Under the pieces are notes generated by a model that saw only the letters and a program-made list of their open reading frames with translations, had not been told where the DNA came from and ran no database searches. A program made the translations under genes and the position numbers. Below are positions 7,879 to 16,096 of a stretch of 33,974 nt of DNA, piece after piece (positions within the stretch are counted from its first letter, which is position 1; each line of letters starts with the position of its first letter). The DNA lies in NCBI GenBank assembly GCA_020049415.1, contig JAIFKV010000105.1, positions 1 through 33,974 on the forward strand. Reading direction: 5' to 3'. This DNA comes from Betaproteobacteria bacterium. Its GTDB lineage: Bacteria > Pseudomonadota > Gammaproteobacteria > Burkholderiales > Thiobacillaceae.

Positions 7879-10800
7879 TTATGGTGCAACTTCGAACACG
7901 GCATTGGGCGCTTCGCCAAACATTTCCGGCGCGTACATCGCTTCGACGCGGGTTGGCGGCAATTGGAACTGGCCGTCGCTGTTCAGGCGGACGGTGTATT
8001 CCAGGCTGATGCGGCCGCGCGGGACGTATTCGTAATAGGCGCGGTAGCTGTCGAACAGCCGCTCTTGCCACGCCGGCCAGGCGTGGCCGCGATTTCGCTC
8101 GTCCTGCGTCAACATGGCGGAACTGCGTTGCGTGCCGTTGCCGAGGATGCTCGCGCCGGCCGGTATCGGGTCTTCCACCACTACCCAGCCCATGTCGTCG
8201 CGGGCGTCGATGTCGAGGCGGACACGCAGGACGTCGCCGCGACGCCATTTGCCGGGGGTTTTCTGGTCGATCGGAATGAGCTGGCGTTTGACGCTGTAGC
8301 CGCGTTGCAGCGGGGCGGTGATCGGCACGGCGGCGAGCGTGGTGAGGCTGAGGTAAGGCTCGCCGGCGCCTTCATGCCGAAGTTTTAGGGCGCTTGTTTC
8401 CGCGCCCAGCGGCAGGAAGGCGGTGGCGCCTTTGGGGAAGGCTTTCCAGTCGATCAAGCGGTTGTCTTTGCCGAGTGCAACGTAGCTCTTGCCGGTCGGC
8501 TTGACTGCTTCGAATTGCTGCTGGTACCGCTGCAGCGCCAGGATGCCCCAGGCGTTGGCGGTGGTGGTGTTCCAGCGGCCATCGCGTTGCCGCGCCAGCG
8601 TGCCGGTGAGCAGTTTCGGCAGGCGATCTTTCCAGCGGGTCTCCGGCATCAGGGCGAGCAGGGCGCGCAGGGCGTTGGTGTCGGCCGAGGTCATCATCCA
8701 CCACAGGTCGTCGCTGGCTTCGGTGTTGAAGTTGAGCCGCTTGCCGGTCTGCGTGAAGCGCGCATTCAGCGCCGCCAGGGCGGTGCGCAGTTGGCTGTCG
8801 CGGTTGGCCAGTTTGGGCGATTTCTGCAGCATGCTGATCCAGTCGATCAAGGCTGAACTAGGCCAGAGGGTGGGTTCCGGCTTCACCGTGGCGACCAGTT
8901 CGGGCGTCGCCAGGCCGGCGCGCGCCAGGGCTTCCAGCGCGGCGAGGCGAAGCACCACCGGGTTTTCCCAGGCGTTGCGCGGCAATTCGATCTGGCCGGA
9001 AAGATAGCCGACCAAGGCGCGTTGCATGCGGGTTTGCGCGTCCAGCGGCAGGTTCCAGCCGGCCTGGTCGGCAATCGCCAGAACATAAGCGGTGAGCGCG
9101 ATACTGCCGTCGCCGCTGCCTGGGAAGAAATTGACCAGGCCGTTTTCGGCCAGATAAGTCGGCAGATTGGCGGTGAGCGTTTCCCAGCCGGCGCGGTTTT
9201 GCGTGGCGATGGCTTGCGAGACCTTCTGTTCCAGGCAGCCGTATGGGTAGCGCCGCATATAGTCGCGCAGCCCGGTTTGGCCGTCCGCCAGGCTGGCGGT
9301 GAGGGTGGCGCGGAGTTCGCCGCTGTTGGGCAAACTGTTTGCCGGCGTCGCCACCGGCAGTTCAAGCGGCTGGTCGAGGCGATACAGACTGGCCGATTGC
9401 ACGCGGGTGGGTACAGCGGCATGGATGGTTTGCTTTGCATTCAGCGCATCGCGTGCCTTGCCGCCAACTTCCGTTGCGTTCAGCGTCCAGTCCAGGCGAT
9501 CGATTTCCGGTACGACAACCGGCCAGACGATTTCGCGAGACTCGCCCGGCGCAAGTTTGACATTGCGCGCTGGCAGCTCTTTCAGGCCGCTGGCGCTGGC
9601 TTTTACCTCGATCTTCATGCTTCGCTCACTGCCGTTTCTGACGGTGAAATAGCCTTGCAATCGATCGCCCTGGCGCACGACGGGTGACAGGCCGGAGATA
9701 AGTTGCAGATCCTGGCTGCTTTGGATTGTGGTTTTTCCGGTGCCGAAGCGGTTTTCCGCGGCGGCGATGGCGACGATGCGGAATGCGGTCAGGCTGTCGT
9801 TGAGGGGGATTTCGACGCTGGCTTCGCCGTTGCTGTCGAGTCCGACGTTGGCTTGCCAGAACAGCAGGGTGTCGAACAGTTCGCGGGTTGGCAGTTTGCC
9901 GCCGCCGCCGCCAGCCGGCAGCGCTTTCTTGCCGAAGTGGCGTTTGCCGGTGACCTGCATTTGCGCGGTGAAGGTCTGCATGCTGTAGCCGCGCTTCGCC
10001 ATCATGGCTTCGAGCAGATTCCAGCTGTCGTTGGATGCAAGTTCCAGCAGCCCCTCGTCGACGGCGGCCAGGGTGACTTCGGCGCCGGCCGGTGGCGCGC
10101 CCCCTTCTGGCGTGCGCACCTTGATGCGGGCTATGGCTTTTTCGCGGATCTGATAACGGGTTTTGTCGGTTTTGACCTCGACTTCGAGGCGATGCCCACG
10201 CTGGCCGATTTCAATGCCGGTGATGCCGAGTTTGAAGCTGGGGCGGCCGAGGTCGACCAGGGCGGTCGGCTTGATGTCGTCGTTACGGCCGCGCACCAGC
10301 AGCGCGGAAACAAAAATATTCGGCGCCCAACTCGCCTTGATGGGCAGGTCGATCACCGGTGATTTGCCGGAGAGTTTGACGACGCGCGCGTCGAGTATGC
10401 CTTCACGCTCTACCGTCACCAGGGCGGTCGCTTCGCGGAACGGCATGCGCACTTGAAAGCGTGCGATTTCGCCCGGTTCATAAAGCTTCTTCTCCGCGAT
10501 CAGGTCGATGCGGTCATGATTATCCTGTTCGAAAACCCATTCATCCTGGCCGGCGACCCAGAAGCTGTGGTGGGTGATGGCGGCGCGACCGCTGCTGTCG
10601 AGGGCGCGGGCGCTGAGCATCACTTCGCCCCCCTGCGCGGTGTTTGCCTGGCAGGTGAATTGGCCTTTGGCGTCGGTTTTTCCGCTGCATTCGGCGGCAA
10701 TCGGGGTATCGCGGCTTTCGTTGTGATAACCATAGAAGCCGCCGGTCAGGCGCACCCGTTGCGAAAAGGTCTGCCGCAGTGACAGCTTGGCTTCTACCGG

Positions 10801-13479
10801 CGCCTCGGCGGCGGGTTTTCCGGCCAGGTCAACCACCTGGAAAAGCAGGCTGTGGGCCTTGCCGGCGCGCACCCAACGGGCGTTGTTCAGTCCTACAACC
10901 ACCTTCGCCGGCCACCACGCGGCGGTGCGGCTGATGGTCTGGATTTCTCCATTCGGGTCGGCGTATTCCAGTTCCAGGCGCAGGTTTTGCGGCGTTTCAA
11001 GCGCCGGCAAGGGGCTGATGCGCGCACGTTGGGTGCCGTTGGCGTCGAGTTTCAGATCAACCTGGGGCAGGCTGATCGGCCCGCCTTCTTCGCTGCCGTC
11101 TTCAGCATCGTTGCGCCGCGCGAAGTCGAATTCCGGGTAATTCGCAAACTCGACTTGTTGTCGCGGTTCCAGTTGCGCGCGCAGCTTGACCGGCAGATTC
11201 TTTGCGCCGCCGCCATTCAGGTAGCGCACGGCGAGGTCGAACTCGGCCGCCGATGCTGCCACCAGCGCGCTGCTGACCGGGTCGATGTCGGCGCGCATCA
11301 GCGGTACGCGGAAATCGCTGACGCTGAATGCGCCGGAGTCGAGTCCTTCCAGGTTTTCAAGTTGTTCGGTCGAGCCGTCCGCTTGGATCGCTTTGTTCAG
11401 CAGGCGCAGGCTGTAATCGCCGCGTTTTGCGCTGTCGGGGATTTTCCAATGGTTTGCCGCCGCGCCGTTTTTCCAGGTCAAGGGCAAAAACCAGCGCTGG
11501 TTGCTGGCGTTATGCTCGATCAGCAAGGTCGGCGGGGATTTTGCCGGATAGCTCAAGCCGGTTTCGCGTTTGTCGCGCAAGATATGTTGCATGTGCAGCG
11601 TCTCGCCGGGGCGGAACAAAGTGCGGTCGAGCACGCTGCGGGCGATGCGGTTGTCTTCGCTCCAATCTTGCGGCAGTCCGAATCGCCAGGTTTCGATGCC
11701 CTCGTCCCAGTCCGAGCGGGCGAAGCTGAGATCGTCATCAAGGCGGGCGCTGACAAACAGCGGACAGTTGTATTCCACCGTGCGCGGGTCGGGCAGATTC
11801 TTCGGCAGCAACGCCATGCCTTGTTTGTCGGTGCTCGTTTCGGCCAGCAGGCGGCCTTTGCAATCGCGCACTGCAATGCGCGCGCCGGCGGCCGGGGCGC
11901 CTGAATCCAGCCGGGTCACCCAGGCCAGCGACGATGCCGATCCCCATTTGAAATGCACCGCCAGGTTGGTGACCAGGGCGCTGCTGCGCACATACATCGG
12001 GCGGTCTTCGCCCAGCAACGATTTGCCCAGGCGTTGGCTTTCGGCTTCCACAATATAGAAGCCGGGTTTTTCCAACGGCAGGCCGACGACTTCGAATGCC
12101 TGCGCGCCATTCGGCTTGGGCAGTTCGCGTTGGTGGACTTCGGCGATTTCGGCATTGAGCAATTGCGCCTTGCGCTGATCCGGATAACGTTTGTTTTCCT
12201 CGTCGTATTCCGGGTTGTTGAATTGATGCAGCCGGCTTTGCCATGTCTGGATGGCGGCGTCGTCGGTCAGTCGCAGCCAGCGAACCTTGGCGCTGCTGGC
12301 GTCAGCGGCTTCCAGATTGCGCAGGGTGATCGGCAGCAAGCCGCCCGCCGCGCGTTCGATGATGCCGAAATCGCCGGCAAACTTGACCAGTGGCGGCATT
12401 TCGCCAACCTGGAAGCGTAGCGGGAAGCGCGCTGCATTGACCAGCGCACGGCCTTTGTCGTCCAGCAGTGGGTCTGGCAATGTCAGGCTCAGGCTGGCAT
12501 TGGCGGTGAAGGGGCCTTTGAAGACGATGCTGTCGTCCATTGCGGCCGGTGTTTCGCTTTGCGTCTGCGCGTAGGTTTTGCCTTTGGCATCTTGCAGGCT
12601 GATGCGGTCGAGCAATGCACGCGCCACCGGGGCGGTGAAATCGAGTCGGATCGGGGTCAGCGGCAAACAGCCCGCCTTGGCGTTTTCTCTTTGGCAGCGC
12701 ATCCGCGCGACGAAATGGTCGCGCACGCTGAACTCCAGGCGCTGATCCGATGGGTTGCTTTGTCCGGACGGCATTGCGATGCCGGCGCCCCAGACCAGCG
12801 CGACTTTGGCATTGGCGGGCAAGGTGCGCTGGCAGCGCAGCACTTCCAGTTGCGGGTCGGCTTGCGCTTGTTTTTCGTTCCAGTTGCCGCCCAACTCATC
12901 GAGCAGGTCTTTCAATTGCCGCAGTGTCCGCGCCCGTTCGGCGCCACTCAGACGCTGGATGGGAATCTGTTCATGGATGCCTTGCGCTTCGCAACGCGCA
13001 TACGTCGCCAGGCTGTCGGCGCGCGCCGCGCCATTTAGCCGCAGTACGAAGATCTGATCTTCATCCAGCGTTGCGCCAGGCTGCGGCAAGCTGGCGAGAA
13101 TGCGCGGGCCAATCACGCTGAACAGGTAGTCGGCTTCGGCGACCACTTTCTCGCCAGCCAGCGTGGTGAGCTCGGGTTTGAGTTGGAAGCGACACGTCAC
13201 GCCGGCTATCGGGGTCGACAGGTCGTACACCCACGTTCGCTCATCGGTCCAATAACCGTTGCCGGCGATGCCGCAATCAATGTTGAATGGCGCTGGCGCA
13301 TCAGATTGGCCCAGCGCGGTCATCGGCGCGGAGAAACGCGCTTGCGCTTGACGGATATCGAGCTGTTCGCCCTGTGGGCTGAAGCTTTCAACGCTGGCTG
13401 CGCCGGCCTGAGCGGCAACCAGAGCGGTAATGGCGACGGCGATGATGAGCGAGAAAAAGAAGCTGGTCTGGCGATGCAT
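7879..13479 (-). CDS. yfhM: Bacterial alpha-2-macroglobulin (periplasmic protease trap)
   Basis: This 1866-residue protein is thought to trap invading proteases in the periplasm and protect the envelope while the linked PBP1C repairs peptidoglycan. The thioester motif CLEQ lies at Cys1415-Gln1418 (YPYGCLEQ), so covalent trapping is possible. The macroglobulin-like beta domains fill the N-terminal two thirds. A probable bait region near 1190 contains GGGGGK before LPTRELFDTLLFW. Residues 1-28 form a signal peptide ending QAGAA, but there is no lipobox cysteine, unlike the well-known lipoprotein form in enterobacteria. It is therefore predicted soluble or held in another way. It is longer than the E. 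coli homologue. The ATG is preceded by GGGAGA. It is the first gene of a yfhM-pbpC transcript. Confidence 0.93.
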   Translation of the reverse strand: MHRQTSFFFSLIIAVAITALVAAQAGAASVESFSPQGEQLDIRQAQARFSAPMTALGQSDAPAPFNIDCGIAGNGYWTDERTWVYDLSTPIAGVTCRFQLKPELTTLAGEKVVAEADYLFSVIGPRILASLPQPGATLDEDQIFVLRLNGAARADSLATYARCEAQGIHEQIPIQRLSGAERARTLRQLKDLLDELGGNWNEKQAQADPQLEVLRCQRTLPANAKVALVWGAGIAMPSGQSNPSDQRLEFSVRDHFVARMRCQRENAKAGCLPLTPIRLDFTAPVARALLDRISLQDAKGKTYAQTQSETPAAMDDSIVFKGPFTANASLSLTLPDPLLDDKGRALVNAARFPLRFQVGEMPPLVKFAGDFGIIERAAGGLLPITLRNLEAADASSAKVRWLRLTDDAAIQTWQSRLHQFNNPEYDEENKRYPDQRKAQLLNAEIAEVHQRELPKPNGAQAFEVVGLPLEKPGFYIVEAESQRLGKSLLGEDRPMYVRSSALVTNLAVHFKWGSASSLAWVTRLDSGAPAAGARIAVRDCKGRLLAETSTDKQGMALLPKNLPDPRTVEYNCPLFVSARLDDDLSFARSDWDEGIETWRFGLPQDWSEDNRIARSVLDRTLFRPGETLHMQHILRDKRETGLSYPAKSPPTLLIEHNASNQRWFLPLTWKNGAAANHWKIPDSAKRGDYSLRLLNKAIQADGSTEQLENLEGLDSGAFSVSDFRVPLMRADIDPVSSALVAASAAEFDLAVRYLNGGGAKNLPVKLRAQLEPRQQVEFANYPEFDFARRNDAEDGSEEGGPISLPQVDLKLDANGTQRARISPLPALETPQNLRLELEYADPNGEIQTISRTAAWWPAKVVVGLNNARWVRAGKAHSLLFQVVDLAGKPAAEAPVEAKLSLRQTFSQRVRLTGGFYGYHNESRDTPIAAECSGKTDAKGQFTCQANTAQGGEVMLSARALDSSGRAAITHHSFWVAGQDEWVFEQDNHDRIDLIAEKKLYEPGEIARFQVRMPFREATALVTVEREGILDARVVKLSGKSPVIDLPIKASWAPNIFVSALLVRGRNDDIKPTALVDLGRPSFKLGITGIEIGQRGHRLEVEVKTDKTRYQIREKAIARIKVRTPEGGAPPAGAEVTLAAVDEGLLELASNDSWNLLEAMMAKRGYSMQTFTAQMQVTGKRHFGKKALPAGGGGGKLPTRELFDTLLFWQANVGLDSNGEASVEIPLNDSLTAFRIVAIAAAENRFGTGKTTIQSSQDLQLISGLSPVVRQGDRLQGYFTVRNGSERSMKIEVKASASGLKELPARNVKLAPGESREIVWPVVVPEIDRLDWTLNATEVGGKARDALNAKQTIHAAVPTRVQSASLYRLDQPLELPVATPANSLPNSGELRATLTASLADGQTGLRDYMRRYPYGCLEQKVSQAIATQNRAGWETLTANLPTYLAENGLVNFFPGSGDGSIALTAYVLAIADQAGWNLPLDAQTRMQRALVGYLSGQIELPRNAWENPVVLRLAALEALARAGLATPELVATVKPEPTLWPSSALIDWISMLQKSPKLANRDSQLRTALAALNARFTQTGKRLNFNTEASDDLWWMMTSADTNALRALLALMPETRWKDRLPKLLTGTLARQRDGRWNTTTANAWGILALQRYQQQFEAVKPTGKSYVALGKDNRLIDWKAFPKGATAFLPLGAETSALKLRHEGAGEPYLSLTTLAAVPITAPLQRGYSVKRQLIPIDQKTPGKWRRGDVLRVRLDIDARDDMGWVVVEDPIPAGASILGNGTQRSSAMLTQDERNRGHAWPAWQERLFDSYRAYYEYVPRGRISLEYTVRLNSDGQFQLPPTRVEAMYAPEMFGEAPNAVFEVAP

Positions 13480-13543
13480 GATGATCTCCCGTGGTCAGAA
13501 CGCAATTTTTGCCTATTCCCGTGCTGCGTGTGGTGGAATAATT

Positions 13544-13562
13544 GTTGACCAAAAGTGTCAAC
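13544..13562. promoter_or_regulatory. Palindrome GTTGAC-N7-GTCAAC in the divergent yfhM/tusE region
   Basis: GTTGAC (13544-13549) and GTCAAC (13557-13562) form a perfect 6-bp inverted repeat with a 7-bp spacer; two further outer positions also pair after one mismatch. It lies 65 bp from the yfhM start and 58 bp from the tusE start, and TTGACC within it could be a -35 element for tusE. It looks like a dimeric repressor or activator site, but the regulator is unknown. Confidence 0.4.
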
Positions 13563-13620
13563 TATAGATAAAGTTCGTCCATCAGCTTTTTTGATCACTT
13601 TTGCAAAGAGAGGGCACAGC

Positions 13621-13953
13621 ATGGAACTTGAAATTAATGGACGTATCGTGGAAACCGACCCCGAGGGTTATCTGGTCAATCTGGAAGACTGGTCCGAGGA
13701 TGTCGCCGAATACCTGGCCAGTCAGGACAAGCTGGAACTGGGTGAAAACCATTGGAAAATCATCAACTACATGCGGAGTTATTTCCATGAATATGGCACC
13801 GCGCCGAATCTGCGTTTCTTGCAGAAGGGGTTGAAAGAAGAGTTTGGTTCGGAATGGGGCGAGAAGAAATTTCTCTTCGATATCTTCCCGTTTGGCCCCG
13901 CCAAGCAAGCCGGCCGTTATGCCGGAACGCCGAAACCGACTGGTTGCGTTTGA
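13621..13953 (+). CDS. tusE: TusE/DsrC-family sulfur-carrier protein
   Basis: The protein has 110 residues from ATG 13621, which follows an AGAGAGG ribosome binding site. The upstream extension of the frame has no good start or homology. The family fold is clear (LVNLEDWSEDVAEYLA, then HWKIINYMRSYFHEYGTAPNLR and the end TPKPTGCV). Members pass persulfide sulfur to partners. The penultimate Cys is present, but the second cysteine that marks true DsrC is replaced by Gly (KQAGRYAG). This points to the TusE type, which acts in tRNA 2-thiouridine synthesis, rather than to dissimilatory sulfur metabolism. No dsr or tusBCD genes are nearby. A strong terminator follows. Confidence 0.9.
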   Translation: MELEINGRIVETDPEGYLVNLEDWSEDVAEYLASQDKLELGENHWKIINYMRSYFHEYGTAPNLRFLQKGLKEEFGSEWGEKKFLFDIFPFGPAKQAGRYAGTPKPTGCV

Positions 13954-13997
13954 CCGTTTCGCTATCGCATTCAGCTTGATTACATCAGGCTAAAATG

Positions 13998-14031
13998 GCC
14001 CCGCCCGAGAAATCTCGGGCGGGGCTTTTTT
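13998..14031 (+). terminator. Strong Rho-independent terminator after tusE
   Basis: A perfect 13-bp GC-rich stem (GCCCCGCCCGAGA / TCTCGGGCGGGGC) with an AA loop is followed by six T residues. It ends only 12 nt before the ATG of the next gene. Confidence 0.95.
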
Positions 14032-14043
14032 GATTGGACCGTA

Positions 14044-14334
14044 ATGAATCGTATTTTTCTGTCTGTTCTTCTGGTTTTGATGAGTGGTCAAACATTGGCT
14101 TTTCCGTGGCACGCGCAAGGCGACAACATTCGCGGCGCGCAGTTGCTGTCGCCGGAGGAGCGCAAGGCTTATGTGTCGCGTTTGCTCAACATGAAATCCG
14201 CCGAAGAGTGCAAAAGTTATATGCAATCGCATTACCTTGAGGTCGACAAGCGCGCCAAGGATCGCAATGTGGTGTTGCCGCCGATCCAGGGCGACCCTTG
14301 CGAAGTGATGCTCAAGATGGGGCGTATTCGCTAG
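14044..14334 (+). CDS. Small exported protein of unknown function
   Basis: The protein has 96 residues. A typical signal peptide (about 1-19, ending QTLA) is followed by a charged, mainly helical mature part with the segment LLSPEERKAYVSRLLNMKSAEEC and two cysteines (in AEEC and GDPC) that could form a disulfide in the periplasm. I recognise no named family. The gene begins directly after the tusE terminator, leaving almost no room for its own promoter, and lies 20 nt before thiO, so it may be co-transcribed with thiO. The function is unknown; a periplasmic location is the only safe inference. Confidence 0.75.
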   Translation: MNRIFLSVLLVLMSGQTLAFPWHAQGDNIRGAQLLSPEERKAYVSRLLNMKSAEECKSYMQSHYLEVDKRAKDRNVVLPPIQGDPCEVMLKMGRIR

Positions 14335-14354
14335 CTTTCGACTGGATTTTTCCT

Positions 14355-15461
14355 TTGCTTTCAGATTTTGTCATCATCGGTGCTGGCGCCGTGGGCTTGG
14401 CGTCAGCGCTGGAATTGGCCCGACGCGGCGCGCGCGTGACGGTGCTCGATAAAGGCCAAAGCGGCGGTGAATCGACCTGGGCCGGCGGCGGCATTCTGTC
14501 GCCGTTGTTGCCTTGGCAGTACGGCGAGGAAGTCAATGCGCTGTCGGAGTATTCGCGCGCGTTGTTTCCCGCTTGGCGTCTCCGCCTGGAGGCGCTTTCT
14601 GGCCTGGAGGCCGAGTATCGGGTCAGCGGAATGCTGGTTTTGCCCCCGTTTGAGCAGCAACCCGCTTTTGCTTGGTGCGCCCGCCATGCCTGGCGTCACG
14701 AACTGCGTAACAGCGGCGATGTGCTGGCGAATGGGTCAAATGAGGCATCGCTCTGGTTGCCGGAGGTGGCGCAGGTGCGCAATCCCCGCCTGGCGAAAGT
14801 GCTGCGTGGCGCGGCGCTGGCGGCGGGTGTGCGCATTCTGGAGTCGGTTCAGGTTACCGGCCTGGTTTCAGCTGCGGGCCGAATTGCTCGTCTCAGCACG
14901 CAGCAAGGAGATTTTTCCGCCGCCGGGTTTGTCGTCGCCGCTGGTGCTTGGAGTAGCGCTTTGCCAGGGCTGGAAGCGTTTGCCGAACGAATTTTTCCAG
15001 TACGCGGGCAAATGCTGTTGTTCAAATTGCCGCCCGATTCGTTGCGCAGCATCGTTCTGCACAATGGCGCTTATCTGATTCCGCGCACCGATGGCCATGT
15101 TCTGGCGGGCAGCACGCTGGAATATTCCGGATTTGATAAATCGACTACCCAAGCGGCAAAACGTGACCTGCTGGCGTTTGCGGCGCGCATTCTGCCGGCC
15201 TTGAGCGATCTGGTGCTGAGCCGTCACTGGAGCGGCTTGCGGCCGGGTTCGCCCGACAATGTGCCGGTCATCGGACCTTGCCTCGGCTACGACAATCTAT
15301 TCATCAACAGCGGTCATTTTCGCTATGGTGTGACGATGGCGCCGGGGTCGGCGGTGTTGCTGGCCGATTTGATCGAGGGCAAAAAGCCGGCGATATCAGC
15401 TGCACCCTACACTGCCGGCATGGCTACGCCGAAAATGCGAGAACTCGCTGCAGACGCTTGA
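14355..15461 (+). CDS. thiO: Glycine oxidase ThiO (FAD-dependent)
   Basis: The enzyme oxidises glycine to dehydroglycine (iminoglycine), which ThiG uses to build the thiazole of thiamine. The N-terminal dinucleotide-binding motif is clear (VIIGAGAVGLASALELARRG), followed by STWAGGGILSPL, typical of DAO-family glycine oxidases. The substrate-side motif LRPGSPDNVPVIG and a C-terminal HFRYGVTMAPGSA segment complete the fold. I choose TTG at 14355, which gives 368 residues and puts the FAD motif at the expected distance from the start; an earlier TTG at 14298 would overlap the upstream gene and add an unmatched tail. thiS and thiG are in the same window but about 16 kb away. Function is likely, and the start codon is uncertain. 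Confidence 0.88.
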   Translation: MLSDFVIIGAGAVGLASALELARRGARVTVLDKGQSGGESTWAGGGILSPLLPWQYGEEVNALSEYSRALFPAWRLRLEALSGLEAEYRVSGMLVLPPFEQQPAFAWCARHAWRHELRNSGDVLANGSNEASLWLPEVAQVRNPRLAKVLRGAALAAGVRILESVQVTGLVSAAGRIARLSTQQGDFSAAGFVVAAGAWSSALPGLEAFAERIFPVRGQMLLFKLPPDSLRSIVLHNGAYLIPRTDGHVLAGSTLEYSGFDKSTTQAAKRDLLAFAARILPALSDLVLSRHWSGLRPGSPDNVPVIGPCLGYDNLFINSGHFRYGVTMAPGSAVLLADLIEGKKPAISAAPYTAGMATPKMRELAADA

Positions 15462-15640
15462 AGTTCGACTTTTATGTTTGATGGTCGCCCCGATTGCGCT
15501 TCGTTTACGCTTTGTTTAGGTCATCGACAACCTGTTTACGCGTGACTTGATGTGATAAAACAGCGGCGGAATTCATCCAGGTTCCCCGGTTTACTGGTTT
15601 TCTGGCGCAACAACAAATCAATAACAAACAGGATGAGGCA

Positions 15641-16078
15641 ATGAACACAAAACGATGCACTGGTTTTACTGTTATTGAATTAATCGTGGCGATCAGCATC
15701 GTCTGCCTGCTGGTCGTCGTTGCGGTGGGGTCTTTTTATGATCACATGTCGCGCAAGTCCAGGGTAGAGGCGCAAAGAGCCTTGATTGAAGCGGCGGAAT
15801 GGCTGCAAAACCAGCATGCCACATCGGGTACTTTTCAGGTGGAACTGCCGGTGAGACAAGTGCCTGGCGACGGCAACGCCGTTTATAGGATCAGATTGGC
15901 GTCGACAGCGGTTGTCGCGACCGACCCGAAAGCGACTTTTCCGGCCACCACCGCATCAACCTATACGTTGCAGGCGGAGCCGCTCGAAGATGATACCTGC
16001 GGCACTTTGTTGCTGGATTCCAATGGACGCCCCGGGGTAGTTGGAAAAGATGCCTTGCTCGCCAAGTGTTGGCGTTGA
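15641..16078 (+). CDS. Type IV pilin-like protein (PilE-type minor pilin)
   Basis: The protein has 145 residues. A short positively charged leader (MNTKRCTG) is cut before FTVIELIVAI, with the required Glu at +5, and the first 25 mature residues form the hydrophobic pilin helix. The C-terminal part has two cysteines (DDTCGTLLLDSNG and LLAKCW) enclosing a D-region loop, as in PilE-like minor pilins. AGGATGAGG precedes the ATG. No pilus assembly genes lie beside it on this strand; birA follows 18 nt later. It could serve the general type IV pilus encoded elsewhere, or the pseudopilus cluster on the other strand 2.5 kb away. Confidence 0.88.
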   Translation: MNTKRCTGFTVIELIVAISIVCLLVVVAVGSFYDHMSRKSRVEAQRALIEAAEWLQNQHATSGTFQVELPVRQVPGDGNAVYRIRLASTAVVATDPKATFPATTASTYTLQAEPLEDDTCGTLLLDSNGRPGVVGKDALLAKCWR

Positions 16079-16096
16079 TTTGTCTGTTTATTCATC

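Noticed and set aside
10852-11904. Long open frame opposite the alpha-2-macroglobulin gene
   Set aside because: It mirrors the codon structure of the real gene, has no ribosome binding site and resembles no protein family.
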